Notes: generated from the letters alone by a model not told the origin. A stretch of 64,000 nt of DNA from Acidobacteriota bacterium (GCA_002747255.1 PDUC01000026.1:101763-165762), one strand, 5' to 3'; shown: positions 18,109-27,733, counted from the first letter of the stretch. Translations and numbers: made by a program.

Positions 18109-18558
18109 ATGTCACATGAGCTCATGCTGGAAATAGTTTGTCCTGAATGTCAGAAAACGTCTGTCATGCCTTTTATTAAAGTTCCTTCAGGAAACTTCAG
18201 CGGAACATGTCAGGCTTGCCATGGCACGTTCCCGTTCTCAAAGGATCAGGGTTTGAATTGTCATATTACTTCCGTGACGGGTGTTAAAAGCATTGGAGAG
18301 CAGGCAAATGAATCAGAACCCAGCGAAAGAGTCAAAAAAGACCAAGATGGCTGGCTTGTTGAGCATCCGGCTTGTGAGGGTAATTCTTATACCATTAGAA
18401 AATTGGGCAGCCTTATTCGCGCCGGTTTCATTAACGGCAGTACCCGAGTGCTTCCCCCGGGTGCACCCAAGTTTTATGAAGCCAAGGAAATCCATGATTT
18501 ATACGAATACTTCAAAGAGCGTGCGCGCATGAATAAACGGTATAAAAAAGAAGAATAA
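18109..18558 (+). CDS. Zinc-ribbon hypothetical protein
   Basis: 149 residues, unrecognised. The N-terminus carries two CxxC pairs (IVCPECQK and GTCQACHG) about 20 residues apart, a zinc-ribbon layout, with one more Cys later. The C-terminal half has a segment NSYTIRKLGSLIRAGFI and a basic, helix-prone tail. No signal peptide, so cytoplasmic. AAAGGATG precedes the ATG. It ends two bases before the convergent glmS stop; the junction is the perfect 12-base palindrome at 18554-18565. Confidence 0.6.
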   Translation: MSHELMLEIVCPECQKTSVMPFIKVPSGNFSGTCQACHGTFPFSKDQGLNCHITSVTGVKSIGEQANESEPSERVKKDQDGWLVEHPACEGNSYTIRKLGSLIRAGFINGSTRVLPPGAPKFYEAKEIHDLYEYFKERARMNKRYKKEE

Positions 18559-18560
18559 CG

Positions 18561-20387
18561 TTATTCAACTGTCACACTCTTAGCCAGGTTCCGCGGTTTA
18601 TCGATCTCACAACCCCGAAGATCGGCACAATAGTAAGAGAAGAGTTGCAGCGGAATAATGGATAAAATGGGTTTTAGCAGATGGTGTGTTTGAGGAATGT
18701 AAAACACTTCATCGCAAATGGATTGAATCTGGTTATCGCCCTCTTCAGCGATAACCAGAATTTTTCCGCTACGGGCTTTTATCTCCTGGATATTCCCGTA
18801 TATTTTTTCATAGGTCGCATCTTTCGGGGCGATGACAAAGGTAGGGAATTGCTGTTCAATCAGGCTGATGGGTCCGTGCTTCATTTCTCCCGCGGCGTAT
18901 CCTTCGGCGTGGATATAAGAGATTTCCTTCAGCTTCAATGCTCCCTCCAGGGCGATAGGGAAATGAAGTTGTCTGCCAAGGAAGAAGAAAGAGGTGGACT
19001 GGTAGAATTTTTCTGCCATTTCTTGAATTTTGGATGTTTTTTCCAGAATTTCCTGTATTTTCCCCGGCAGCTTCTTGATCGCTTTCAGGAGTTCAATACC
19101 TTCACTCAGTGAAACGGAGCCGTAACGCCCAATCAGCAGGGCGATCAAATTGAGAATGACCAATTGTGAGACAAATATTTTCGTAGAAGCGACACCTATT
19201 TCCGGTCCGGCGTGGCAGTAAACTCCGACATCGGTTTCACGTGCAATCGTGGAGCCGACAACGTTGACGAGACCAATGGTCAGAGCCCCTTTCCTCTTGG
19301 CTTCCCGCACGGCTGCGAGGGTGTCGATGGTCTCACCTGATTGGGAAATGGCTAAAACAGCCGCTGTTTCATCAATACGCAGTTTTCTGTATCGAAACTC
19401 AGAGGCAAACTCAACTTCAACTTCAAGATCTGTCAACTCATCAAAGATATATCTGCCAACCATGCCCGCATGATAGGAGGTCCCGCAGGATACGATGATG
19501 AGTTTTTTCAACTTCTGGATTTCTTTGATGCAAGCTTGCAGACCGCCCAGAACTGAAACACCTTCATTCACCAATATCCTTCCGCGAATGGCGTTTTCAA
19601 CCGTCCTGGGCTGTTCGTATATTTCTTTCAGCATGTAATGCGGATAGGATCCCAAACCCATGTCGCCCAGTTCCCAGTCAATGAGACACGATTCCCTGTT
19701 CACCGGTTTGTTGTCAAGGGACAAAATTTGATATTCGTCTGACGTTAAGACAGCCATTTCATTGTCTTCCAGATAGATAACCTGATCGGTGTAGTTGACA
19801 ATAGCCGAAACATCGCTGGCTACAAACATTTCACCGTTTCCAAGACCCAGAATGACGGGGCTGCCTCTTCTCGCGCAGACAATTTTGCCCGGTTCATGTT
19901 TGCACACAACAGCGATTCCAAACGTACCTTCTACACGTAACAGTGATTCTCTAACGGCATTTTCCAAATCACCTGCGTAAAACTTGGCAATTAAGTGAAC
20001 GAGAACTTCACTGTCCGTTTCGGATTGAAAGATCGTTCCTTCAGATTGCAGCTGGCGCTTCAGGACATCGTGATTTTCAATAATGCCATTGTGTACCAGA
20101 TGAAACTCGCCCGAATGATCCGAGTGTGGATGAGCGTTCGCTTCGGTGGGTTTCCCATGTGTAGCCCAGCGTGTGTGGGCAATCCCGCAGGACATGGGTA
20201 ATTTCTTTCCCCTTACCAGGCTGTCCAGGTTTTTAACCTGTCCGACGGCTCGGAAACGTCTGGCCTTGTTCTTGTTGAGAACAACAAAACCGGCTGAGTC
20301 GTAACCTCTGTATTCAAGCCGCTTCAAACCATTCAATAAAACAGCGGAAGCTTTTTTAGGGCCAATATAGCCAACAATACCACACAT
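18561..20387 (-). CDS. glmS: Glutamine--fructose-6-phosphate aminotransferase (isomerizing)
   Basis: 608 residues, the normal length. Makes glucosamine-6-phosphate from fructose-6-phosphate and glutamine, the first step to UDP-GlcNAc for peptidoglycan and lipopolysaccharide. The catalytic Cys is residue 2 (MCGIVGYIG), with EYRGYDSAG and the HTRWATHGKPTEANAHPH segment of the glutaminase domain. Two SIS sugar-isomerase domains follow (SCGTSYHAGMVGRY, ISQSGETIDTLAA), ending in the family C-terminus NLAKSVTVE. GGGAGG precedes the ATG. It is downstream of the acyltransferase gene. No glmS ribozyme-like leader could be recognised in the 125-base gap. Confidence 0.97.
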   Translation of the reverse strand: MCGIVGYIGPKKASAVLLNGLKRLEYRGYDSAGFVVLNKNKARRFRAVGQVKNLDSLVRGKKLPMSCGIAHTRWATHGKPTEANAHPHSDHSGEFHLVHNGIIENHDVLKRQLQSEGTIFQSETDSEVLVHLIAKFYAGDLENAVRESLLRVEGTFGIAVVCKHEPGKIVCARRGSPVILGLGNGEMFVASDVSAIVNYTDQVIYLEDNEMAVLTSDEYQILSLDNKPVNRESCLIDWELGDMGLGSYPHYMLKEIYEQPRTVENAIRGRILVNEGVSVLGGLQACIKEIQKLKKLIIVSCGTSYHAGMVGRYIFDELTDLEVEVEFASEFRYRKLRIDETAAVLAISQSGETIDTLAAVREAKRKGALTIGLVNVVGSTIARETDVGVYCHAGPEIGVASTKIFVSQLVILNLIALLIGRYGSVSLSEGIELLKAIKKLPGKIQEILEKTSKIQEMAEKFYQSTSFFFLGRQLHFPIALEGALKLKEISYIHAEGYAAGEMKHGPISLIEQQFPTFVIAPKDATYEKIYGNIQEIKARSGKILVIAEEGDNQIQSICDEVFYIPQTHHLLKPILSIIPLQLFSYYCADLRGCEIDKPRNLAKSVTVE

Positions 20388-20512
20388 CAGATCCTCCCGG
20401 TCACACCGTTTAAATATCGGAATTATATCAAATATGGATGCGATAGACTACGTTTACTCACCATGTCGGGGAGTTGGAGGTATGTCCAAGTGGTTTTCCT
20501 TTTCTCAAGAAC

Positions 20513-21289
20513 TCAGTGTTCGTCAACAGGCAGTGCGCTGGAAATCTGTTGGCGTGCTTCTTGAATTAAATCGTCAATTTTCCCCTGATATTGTTTGGTG
20601 TCGATGCTGGGATGGATAGTAAGCGAGGCTTTACCGGGATACGTGTCAAAGGTATGGGTTGGATGAATTTCTCTTGTTCCGCTTATGGTAACAGGAAGGA
20701 CGGGAAGATTGAGGTCGAGCGCGATGTGGAAGGCTCCTTTTTTAAAGGGGCGGAGCTGACTTCGCCTGGAACGCGTGCCTTCCGGAAAAAATATCACAGA
20801 GGTGCCATTGGCTATTCTGTGTTTGGATTCATTGAGCGTTTTAATGGCCGCAAGGCGATTGGAGCGATCAATAAAAATATGGCCCAATTTTTCACAGGCA
20901 ATTCCCAGACCGGGCACCTTGCGCAATTCCTTTTTCATAACCCACTTGAAATCAACATCCAGCCAACCGTAGAGTACCAGAATGTCGATAATACTCTGAT
21001 GATTGGAGACAATCACATAGGATTGATTTGCCTCGATGTTTTCTGAACCTTCTACCGTGACAGAGATCGGTGTGAGAAAGGCAATGCTCCGTGCCCAAAG
21101 CCGTCCGACCAAGGTGCTGGCAAGTCTTTGGCTGAAAAGAAAGGCAAACAGGATGGCCCAGAAACCAAAAAACAAGTTGGCAAGAGCACCATACGGAAAG
21201 AGAATGAGCCACTTATAGGGTTGATAGAGAAGCCAGATAAATCGGTTTCTTCTCCTCTTGTTGTATTGCACCGTGTCTGTTGATTTCAT
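20513..21289 (-). CDS. plsC: 1-acyl-sn-glycerol-3-phosphate acyltransferase (PlsC-like)
   Basis: 258 residues. Adds the second acyl chain in phospholipid synthesis at the inner face of the membrane. The catalytic HX4D motif is at His97/Asp102 (SNHQSIID), and the phosphate-binding FPEGTRSR motif is at about 170. A hydrophobic N-terminal segment (about 28-52) anchors it. The C-terminal part keeps LPVLPVTISGT. The symbol rests on motif content; related acyltransferases with other acceptors share these motifs. Confidence 0.85.
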   Translation of the reverse strand: MKSTDTVQYNKRRRNRFIWLLYQPYKWLILFPYGALANLFFGFWAILFAFLFSQRLASTLVGRLWARSIAFLTPISVTVEGSENIEANQSYVIVSNHQSIIDILVLYGWLDVDFKWVMKKELRKVPGLGIACEKLGHIFIDRSNRLAAIKTLNESKHRIANGTSVIFFPEGTRSRRSQLRPFKKGAFHIALDLNLPVLPVTISGTREIHPTHTFDTYPGKASLTIHPSIDTKQYQGKIDDLIQEARQQISSALPVDEH

Positions 21290-21336
21290 GAAGGCGGTTT
21301 CTCTCTGTTCACTTTGTCGCGATCCTGTTTATCATA

Positions 21337-21372
21337 AAAAATGCGGTTGCACGCAGGTCACCTGCATTTTTC
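21337..21372. repeat. Nested inverted repeat with 14-nt intergenic word (copy 1)
   Basis: AAAAAATGC pairs with GCATTTTT, and inside lies the palindrome GCAGGTCACCTGC. The right arm contains TCACCTGCATTTTT (21359-21372), which recurs exactly at 23953-23966 and 39434-39447. It lies between divergent plsC and yebC. Confidence 0.5.
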
Positions 21373-21400
21373 GGGCCATTATAGCAAGTGACGAAATATT

Positions 21401-21429
21401 TGTCATTTTGGAATGATTCAGCTAGGATA
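21401..21429 (+). promoter_or_regulatory. Candidate promoter of yebC-ruvC
   Basis: TTGTCA, a 17-base spacer and TAGGAT, 153 bases upstream of yebC. Confidence 0.45.
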
Positions 21430-21582
21430 ATGGAGCATTTTTGTAAGTTGCCGGTTGGGCTTTTTCAAGCTGTGACTTAAATAAGGTGTCAACATGCTGT
21501 GAAGCAGCAACACATAATCAGCAAATTGAATGGTTTGGGTTTTAGATCACCAGCAACTAAATGAGAAAGGAAGGAAATTATT

Positions 21583-22320
21583 ATGGCAGGTCATAGCAAA
21601 TGGGCCAATATACAGCACAGAAAAGGCCGTGAAGATGCCAAAAGGGGCAAGCTTTTTACCAAACTCGTAAAGGAAATCACCATAGCAGCTCGCATGGGAG
21701 GTGGAGACCCCGACTCCAATCCCCGATTAAGAGCGGCAATTACGTCAGCCAAGAGTCAGAGTATGCCCAATGACAACATTAAACGGGCGGTTGACAAGGG
21801 AACGGGAAAAGCCGGTGGTGATGAAATTGTGGAAATCACTTATGAGGGTTATGGTCCTGCAGGTGTGGCTGTGATTGTTGAAGCCATGACCGATAACAAG
21901 AATCGAACAACACCTGAAATTCGCCACGCGTTCAGCAAAGCGGGTGGTAATCTCGGAGAAAATGGTTCGGTCGCCTGGCAGTTCAAGCGAACGGGCTATG
22001 TGGTCATTCCCAAAAACGGGCTGTCAGAAGATGAGATTGCTGAACTGACCCTTGAAGCCGGAGCGGAAGACTACGAAGATAACGGTGAAAACTGGGCTAT
22101 TTTGAGCTCGGTGGAAGATTATTCAGATGTTTTGGCTTATCTTGAAGAACATGAAATTGCCATTGCTTCATCTCAGTTGGCCATGATTCCCACAACAGAA
22201 ATCAATGTCAATGGCGATAATCTAAAAAAAGTCATGCGCATGATCGATCGGTTTGAAGACATGGACGATGTGCAAAATGTATGGACGAACGCTGATTTTG
22301 ACGAAGCTGAAATCGAGTGA
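21583..22320 (+). CDS. yebC: YebC/PmpR family regulatory protein
   Basis: 245 residues, the usual length. The N-terminus MAGHSKWANIQHRKGREDAK is the family signature, followed by GGDPDSNPRLRAAI and AGGNLGENGSVAWQF. YebC-family proteins were described as DNA-binding regulators, and some members act in translation by relieving ribosome stalling at proline stretches. AGGAAGGAAA precedes the ATG. Its stop overlaps the ruvC GTG start (GTGA). The yebC-ruvC order is common in bacteria. Confidence 0.95.
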   Translation: MAGHSKWANIQHRKGREDAKRGKLFTKLVKEITIAARMGGGDPDSNPRLRAAITSAKSQSMPNDNIKRAVDKGTGKAGGDEIVEITYEGYGPAGVAVIVEAMTDNKNRTTPEIRHAFSKAGGNLGENGSVAWQFKRTGYVVIPKNGLSEDEIAELTLEAGAEDYEDNGENWAILSSVEDYSDVLAYLEEHEIAIASSQLAMIPTTEINVNGDNLKKVMRMIDRFEDMDDVQNVWTNADFDEAEIE

Positions 22321-22796
22321 TTATTCTCGGAATCGATCCTGGCTCGAGAGTAACCGGTTATGGAGTTATTCAGGCTGAAGGGAATCAAATCAGGCACCTG
22401 AAATCAGGTGCCTTTTCGCTCTATAAAACAGAGGAAATGTCCAAGCGGCTGGGCGTTTTGTACACTGAGCTGGATGCACTGGTCCAAGCCTACCAACCTG
22501 TAGCCTTAAGTCTCGAAAAAGCCTTTTCAGGTATCAACGTGCGCTCGGCATTGCTGTTGGGCCAGGTTCGAGGTGCTGTACTTGCCTTTGCGGGCATGAG
22601 GAATATCCCTGTTTTTGAATACGCGGCTACCGCCGTCAAGAAAGCCGTTACAGGCTACGGAAGAGCAGAAAAAGAGCAGGTTCAGGAAATGGTTCGGATT
22701 CTTCTCTCCTTGCCACAAATCCCCAAACCACACGATGCAGCCGATGGCCTGGCGCTGGCCATATGTCACGCCCATACCAATCCGCAGCGATGGTAA
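22317..22796 (+). CDS. ruvC: Holliday junction resolvase RuvC
   Basis: 159 residues. Cuts Holliday junctions in recombinational repair. The four catalytic acids are visible: Asp7 (GIDPGS), Glu67 (SLEKAF), Asp140 and Asp143 (PHDAADGLA). The start is GTG, coupled to the yebC stop. ruvA and ruvB do not follow as in many genomes; a pseudouridine synthase gene does instead. Confidence 0.96.
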   Translation: MIILGIDPGSRVTGYGVIQAEGNQIRHLKSGAFSLYKTEEMSKRLGVLYTELDALVQAYQPVALSLEKAFSGINVRSALLLGQVRGAVLAFAGMRNIPVFEYAATAVKKAVTGYGRAEKEQVQEMVRILLSLPQIPKPHDAADGLALAICHAHTNPQRW

Positions 22797-23788
22797 CCAT
22801 GGAGCGGTTTCTCAAACTCAGGGCTGTGAAGCGCAATCAGGGCAGGGAACACAAAATCAGGGTTTCAGAAGACGGTCATCGATGTAGCCTCGATCAGCTG
22901 ATACAAACTCTAACAGGAAAAAAGACAGCACTTTTGCTCCAGGATGGGGCTTTTTTTTCCGGTTCAACCCCTTTATCCTTGGATGCATCCGTTTCCTGCG
23001 GTCAGGAAATCGTCTACAGAAGGCGAGCATGGGTGGAGCCGGCAATACCGGCAGAAGTTCAGATTATTCACTGCGATGACTCTCTGCTGGTAGTTGAAAA
23101 GCCCGCTGGCGTACCCATGACACCCTCGGGCGATTTTTACTGCAACTCCCTGGTTCATCGCCTGAGAGAGGCGTTGAATGAGAAGGATCTTTCACCCATT
23201 CACCGCCTGGATATCGAGACCTCGGGCGTGCTGATCTTCTCCAGGAAACGCTCAGAGAGAGGCACGCTTCAGCGGCAGTTTCAAAGCGGTAACATCCAAA
23301 AGATCTACCATGCACTTGTCTTCGGGCACTTTGATCCCCGGGTGAAACGACTTCACGGCCGCTTTGAAAAAGGTCAATCGCGGCGTATTTTTTCCAAGTG
23401 GGGTGCTGTTTCCTCAGGCGGAAAAAAGTGCGTGACGGAAGTGCTGTCGGTTCAACACGGAAAAGTGGCGTCACTGCTGCACCTGAAACCGCTGACTGGC
23501 CGGACCAACCAGCTGAGAGCTCAGTTGTCAGATGCGGGTCACCCCATCGTAGGCGATAAAAAGTACCACTGCGATGAAGAAGTCTATCTGGACTGGATCG
23601 AACACAGGAACATCCAGCGCCTGATACACAAGCTGCTGCTGCCAACTCAGGCTTTACACGCTTGGAGTGTGACCATCCAGCATCCTGTAACTCAGGATCG
23701 ATGTCAGTTTACTTCCGCCATGGACCTGCCTGATCGCTTTCCGGGAGCAGCCGGGATTTTTCCGCAGTTCCAACGGCTGGACCCATGA
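22790..23788 (+). CDS. RluA-family pseudouridine synthase
   Basis: About 332 residues. The start is uncertain: the ATG at 22790 overlaps the ruvC stop, and an ATG at 22799 is also possible. It converts selected uridines in RNA to pseudouridine. An N-terminal S4-like region (about 1-75, GREHKIRVSEDGHRCSLDQL) precedes the catalytic domain with the Asp motif HRLDIETSGVLIFSR, LLHLKPLTGRTNQLRAQL and GHPIVGDKKY. Whether it acts on rRNA (RluC/D) or tRNA is not decidable here. Probably the last gene of the yebC operon. Confidence 0.9.
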   Translation: MVTMERFLKLRAVKRNQGREHKIRVSEDGHRCSLDQLIQTLTGKKTALLLQDGAFFSGSTPLSLDASVSCGQEIVYRRRAWVEPAIPAEVQIIHCDDSLLVVEKPAGVPMTPSGDFYCNSLVHRLREALNEKDLSPIHRLDIETSGVLIFSRKRSERGTLQRQFQSGNIQKIYHALVFGHFDPRVKRLHGRFEKGQSRRIFSKWGAVSSGGKKCVTEVLSVQHGKVASLLHLKPLTGRTNQLRAQLSDAGHPIVGDKKYHCDEEVYLDWIEHRNIQRLIHKLLLPTQALHAWSVTIQHPVTQDRCQFTSAMDLPDRFPGAAGIFPQFQRLDP

Positions 23789-24370
23789 AACCGGTGCTTT
23801 GAGCCGCTTGTTGCTCTATGAGCGATGGTTGATCTTTTCGCTGTTTGAGTTGGTTAAGCGGTTTTTCCAGTGGCCGGCATTGGTTCCATTTGGCTTCCGC
23901 TGTGGTTTGACGGTTCACTTGTCGGTATTCGCGGCTTGTTGCGAGAATATCATCACCTGCATTTTTTCAGAGACCCGTGCTTTGGCGGTCAATTCCCTGT
24001 TCGCCTCAAAAACAGCTGAAATGGAGCCCTGACTCAGCTTGGTTTCCCAACTCTCTATCCGATTGTTGATTGATTGGCTGATTATTTCATTTATCGCGGA
24101 GTTTTGGTAGACTAGAAGGGCGAAGGGCAGCACGGCAACAAGGCGTAGTCTGCACTTTAAATTGGACTTATGTCACTTTAATTGCCAGTGGTTAAAGACA
24201 GAAGTCCATTCATCAGAATGACTGTGACAGCCTGCCAAAGGATACCCTGCTTGTGTGTTTACCGTAGCTGGAAAAAACGCTCAATCTGTTCACCCGCTTT
24301 CACATCGAGCTCGTTGTCCTCTAGCGCGTTCACTTTTTAGTTCAAAAAAATCTATGCAATGGAGACAGAT
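23789..24370. other. Long gap; 14-nt repeat copy 2 and a doubtful minus-strand frame
   Basis: No convincing gene. The second copy of TCACCTGCATTTTT is at 23953-23966. On the minus strand an open stretch from 24133 (GTG) to 23915 would give 72 residues with a basic then hydrophobic start (LVAVLPFALLVY if read from slightly upstream) and a helical rest. It has no ribosome-binding site, so I do not call it a gene. Confidence 0.35.
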
Positions 24371-25348
24371 ATGGAAACCCAACTCAAAGGAAGGCACTTT
24401 ATTACCACACAGGACTGGACCACACAGGAACTGGATACCGTTTTTGAACTGGCCAGACAGCTCAAACTGGAATATGCCACGGGGAGGTTTAATCAGTGGC
24501 ACCTGGGTAAGTCTCTGGGAATGATTTTCTTTGATGCATCAACCCGAACCAGAACGTCTTTTGAAGCTGCCATGACACAACTCGGCGGTCACAGTATTTT
24601 CTTTGATCCCTCGTCCATGCAGATTTCACACGGAGAGGCCGCCATCGATACCGCTCGTGTGCTGTCCAGGTACCTGCAGGGCCTGGCTGTGCGGATCTGC
24701 AAGCACGGTGAAGGAAACCGGTATTTACAGGATTTGATGGCTGGCAGCACAGTGCCCATTATCAACATGCAGTGCGATAAGTATCATCCCAACCAGATCA
24801 TGGCTGATTACCTGACTATTACCGAGCACTTCGGCCGCAATACCAAAGGGTTGAAAATCGGTGTTTCCTGGACATCAGCGCCCAAGTATGTTCGGCCTGT
24901 CAGTGTACCTCAGTCCCTGATCCTCCTCATGACCCGTTACGGCATGGATGTCACGCTGGCGTATCCACCTGAGTTCAAACTGCTCCCTGACATTGAAAAG
25001 CAGGCGGCCGAGAATGCCAGTGCTTCGGGCGGCAGGTTCTCCATTTCACACCAAATGGAAGATGCTTTTGAAGACGCCGATATCGTGGTTCCCAAATCCT
25101 GGGGTCCCCTGGTGCATACCCTGGACGAAGCCGAAGGCAAATCGCTGATTGCCAAATACGATGGCTGGATTTGCGACAAAAAAATGATGGATCTGACCAG
25201 GGACCGATCCATCTACATGCACCCACTGCCCGCGGATCGGGGGTTTGAAGTGACGGATGAAGTCATTGACGGTCCACACTCGGTCGTTTATCAGGAGGCG
25301 GAAAACCGATTGCACGTTCAAAAAGCCCTGCTTTCACTGATTATGTAA
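24371..25348 (+). CDS. Aspartate/ornithine carbamoyltransferase family enzyme, YgeW-like
   Basis: 325 residues from the ATG at 24371, which follows GGAGAC. The carbamoyl-phosphate motif STRTRTSFE is at about 57-65, with HGEAAIDTARVLSRY, QCDKYHPNQIMADYL and the body VSWTSAPKYVRPVSVPQS and DADIVVPKSWGP, which I match from memory to the knotted transcarbamylase YgeW. The second motif reads MHPLPADRG near residue 284: HPLP as in aspartate transcarbamylase and not the HCLP of ornithine and YgeW enzymes. The C-terminus DEVIDGPHSVVYQEAENRLH is ornithine-type. The ornithine SMG loop is not seen. It transfers a carbamoyl group to an unknown amino acceptor. No arginine or pyrimidine genes lie nearby. 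Confidence 0.8.
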   Translation: METQLKGRHFITTQDWTTQELDTVFELARQLKLEYATGRFNQWHLGKSLGMIFFDASTRTRTSFEAAMTQLGGHSIFFDPSSMQISHGEAAIDTARVLSRYLQGLAVRICKHGEGNRYLQDLMAGSTVPIINMQCDKYHPNQIMADYLTITEHFGRNTKGLKIGVSWTSAPKYVRPVSVPQSLILLMTRYGMDVTLAYPPEFKLLPDIEKQAAENASASGGRFSISHQMEDAFEDADIVVPKSWGPLVHTLDEAEGKSLIAKYDGWICDKKMMDLTRDRSIYMHPLPADRGFEVTDEVIDGPHSVVYQEAENRLHVQKALLSLIM

Positions 25349-25810
25349 AGGCTCGTTTCAAGCGTTTTTTTTAAAAACCGTTCCATCGGCTCACTGACCG
25401 GTCCAACTTGGGATGGGTTCAGTGACCTATACGTTTTAACGCCGATTTTCCTCACGAAGGTCGATGACAAAAGAGACATGTTCCGTCTCGCATTGCACCT
25501 TCAGGGCGGGGCGCGTGATTGAATGCCCACAGAAGCACAGAAGCAGAACGCCAACCAATTGATTCACGGGTTCCAGCAAGGGGAAGGTACTCTGCTGAAA
25601 ACATGCAAATGGTGATGTCTTTTTTCTTGAATGATGGGGAAGAAAAAGTCAACTCCAGGGCTTTGGAACATCATTCACTTTCCACCGTTTTTTTAGCATA
25701 AACGCTGAGAAAAGCCCGAAAAAGCCAAGCATCTCTTGCTGAAAACAGATTGTACGATATAATTCACCTGGCGACGCGTTGCCAATACATTTGGAGTCCG
25801 ATATCGATTC
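25349..25810. other. Intergenic gap with a hairpin
   Basis: No gene seen. A T8 run is at about 25366-25373, shortly after the carbamoyltransferase stop, behind only a weak stem. An inverted repeat, TCACTGACC with GGTTCAGTGA (one extra base), lies at about 25388-25424. Confidence 0.35.
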
Positions 25811-27733
25811 ATGAGATTCAATGCCATATTAGCAATAGGTCTTTTCTCTTTTATATCCCATGCAGCAGAACCGGTACTCCGCAAGTTCGACGATCAAAGT
25901 TATGCCAGTTTGCGTACCAAGCACGGCGCGGTTCTCGATATCAGAGCCGGCAGCTCCACTGAACTGCTCAGCGCCATTCAGATTTACTCAGGTCAATTGG
26001 ATCTAAAGGACCCGTGGAAGAAACTCGCCATTGTCAAGGTAAACAAGAAGCGGGCGCTGTTGCCATATCGGTACATGTCACCGCCGTTCAGAAAGAAATT
26101 CATAGAGAAGCTTTGGCCTAAAGACACTTTTAAAAAGGGCTATTACATCCACAAGGTCCAATATGCCTATGAATCGCTTTGGTCTCTTTCTTCCTGGTTT
26201 ACGGGTGACGGTAAGAATTACAAGAAAATCAAGAAGGCCAGCGGATTGCGTTCCGATAGACTGAAAAAAGGTCAGACAGTAAAAATTCCTGTTAAACTGC
26301 TCTTCAGTTTTTTGCAAAAACAAGACATGGAGTTAGTCCGGCCAAAGGATCCTGTTTCAACCAGAAGTACCCCTTTAAAAGAAGTTGAAACCATAGAGCA
26401 TGAAGATGTTCAACCCGTTGTCTCCAATCCGCTTGGGGAAGAGGAAGACAACAGTCAAGAGAAACTGAAAGAACTGAAGCGCGTTCCGACGCTAAAAAAG
26501 AAAGAGTCACCGCCTGAGCCCGCTGCATCGGAAAAAGTGCCTGAAGCGCAAAATAGTTTTTCCCACAACCTGTTTTCCGAAGTGATGGAGAATCGGACGG
26601 AACTCATTTACGGAAAAGACAAGAAGGGTCCATACGCGCTCTATCGCCTGAACAGGGGAGAAGCGATTTACTCTGCGGTTGTGGTTCGCTTTTGCGGTTT
26701 AGTACGAGGTTCCGATGTCAATCGCGTGGCTGATATCATTGTTAAAAGAAACAAGATCCGCGATGTAACCGATATGCCCGTGGGACAGAAACTCAAAATA
26801 CCCTACGAATATCTGATGCCGGAATACAAGGATGTCAATGACCCCGAGTTTCAGGAATGGATGGAAAACGCTCAGGCTATCGCCAATGAAGATACCACCA
26901 TGTCCAATCAGGGTTTGGCGGGTGTCACCGTCATAATCGATGCCGGTCATGGTGGCAGAGATCCTGGAGCCAAGAAAGGGAAAACGTGGGAAGATGACTA
27001 TGTTTACGATATTCTTTGCCGTGTTAAAGAAAAACTGGAAAAAGAATCAGCGGCAAGAGTTTTTCCCACCATCAAAGACCAGAGCGCGGGTTTTAAACCG
27101 CAGAATGTCAGACAGTTTGTGTTGGATCAGGATGAAGTGCTTTTGACGCACCCCCGATTTTCTCTAAAAAAATCCACCAAGCTGGGGGTAAACATGAGGT
27201 GGGTCTTTGCCAACCACCAGCTGGCCAAGATTCTGGCCGCAAAGGGCAAGGCGGAACAGGTTGTCTTCATCAGTCTTCACGCCGATTCGCTTCACCCGAG
27301 TCTCAGGGGCTCCATGGTTTACATCCCGGATGCGAGATCCTATCCCAGACGCACCATTCACGCTGCCAAAGCCTTTAAGAAGTATCGCGAGTACAACAAT
27401 TCCTCTTTTAAGGCCAGTAAAAAACAAATGAAAAAGGCGCAAGCCTTGAGCATGGGTTTTGCCAATCACTTTTTAAAACAGGTTAGAGCTAAAAAACTCC
27501 CCGTTCACAAGAACCAGCCTGTTCGGTCGGTTATTTTCAAGAGCCCTCGCGCACGCCCTTTTGTTCCGGCAGTTCTCAATTACAATCGCGTACCTACGCG
27601 TGTTCTGGTGGAGGTTTGCAACTTGAGTAACAGGGAAGATCGAAAGATGATCAAAAAACCCGTCTTCAGACAGCAAATCGCCGATTCACTGGTCGAGGCA
27701 CTCTACAAGCATTTCGGCAGTAAAAAGAAATAG
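25811..27733 (+). CDS. N-acetylmuramoyl-L-alanine amidase with LysM-like repeats
   Basis: 640 residues. The N-terminus MRFNAILAIGLFSFISHAAE is a signal peptide, so the enzyme acts on peptidoglycan in the periplasm. Two LysM-like segments are seen, one about 105-160 (ending KKGQTVKIP) and one about 275-335 (LNRGEAIYSAVV, then PVGQKLKIP), separated by a charged linker. The C-terminal Amidase_3 domain begins at about 373 with IDAGHGGRDPGA, and keeps SLHADSLH near 489. It cleaves the bond between muramic acid and the peptide stem, typically in daughter cell separation. The catalytic domain is longer than usual, with an insertion rich in lysine after residue 410. Confidence 0.9.
   Translation: MRFNAILAIGLFSFISHAAEPVLRKFDDQSYASLRTKHGAVLDIRAGSSTELLSAIQIYSGQLDLKDPWKKLAIVKVNKKRALLPYRYMSPPFRKKFIEKLWPKDTFKKGYYIHKVQYAYESLWSLSSWFTGDGKNYKKIKKASGLRSDRLKKGQTVKIPVKLLFSFLQKQDMELVRPKDPVSTRSTPLKEVETIEHEDVQPVVSNPLGEEEDNSQEKLKELKRVPTLKKKESPPEPAASEKVPEAQNSFSHNLFSEVMENRTELIYGKDKKGPYALYRLNRGEAIYSAVVVRFCGLVRGSDVNRVADIIVKRNKIRDVTDMPVGQKLKIPYEYLMPEYKDVNDPEFQEWMENAQAIANEDTTMSNQGLAGVTVIIDAGHGGRDPGAKKGKTWEDDYVYDILCRVKEKLEKESAARVFPTIKDQSAGFKPQNVRQFVLDQDEVLLTHPRFSLKKSTKLGVNMRWVFANHQLAKILAAKGKAEQVVFISLHADSLHPSLRGSMVYIPDARSYPRRTIHAAKAFKKYREYNNSSFKASKKQMKKAQALSMGFANHFLKQVRAKKLPVHKNQPVRSVIFKSPRARPFVPAVLNYNRVPTRVLVEVCNLSNREDRKMIKKPVFRQQIADSLVEALYKHFGSKKK

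Noticed and set aside
20388-20512. glmS ribozyme-type leader.
   Set aside because: The gap is short and lacks the ribozyme core; that control is mainly known from Gram-positive lineages.
23915-24133. Minus-strand frame of 72 residues with a hydrophobic start.
   Set aside because: GTG start without ribosome-binding site, no recognised family and a stop-rich surrounding; noted only in the gap entry.
7355-25455. Similar wording of two gaps (about 7360-7405 and 25405-25455, both ending in an ACGCCGA word).
   Set aside because: The match needs several gaps and no third copy was seen, so it is too weak to call a repeat family.
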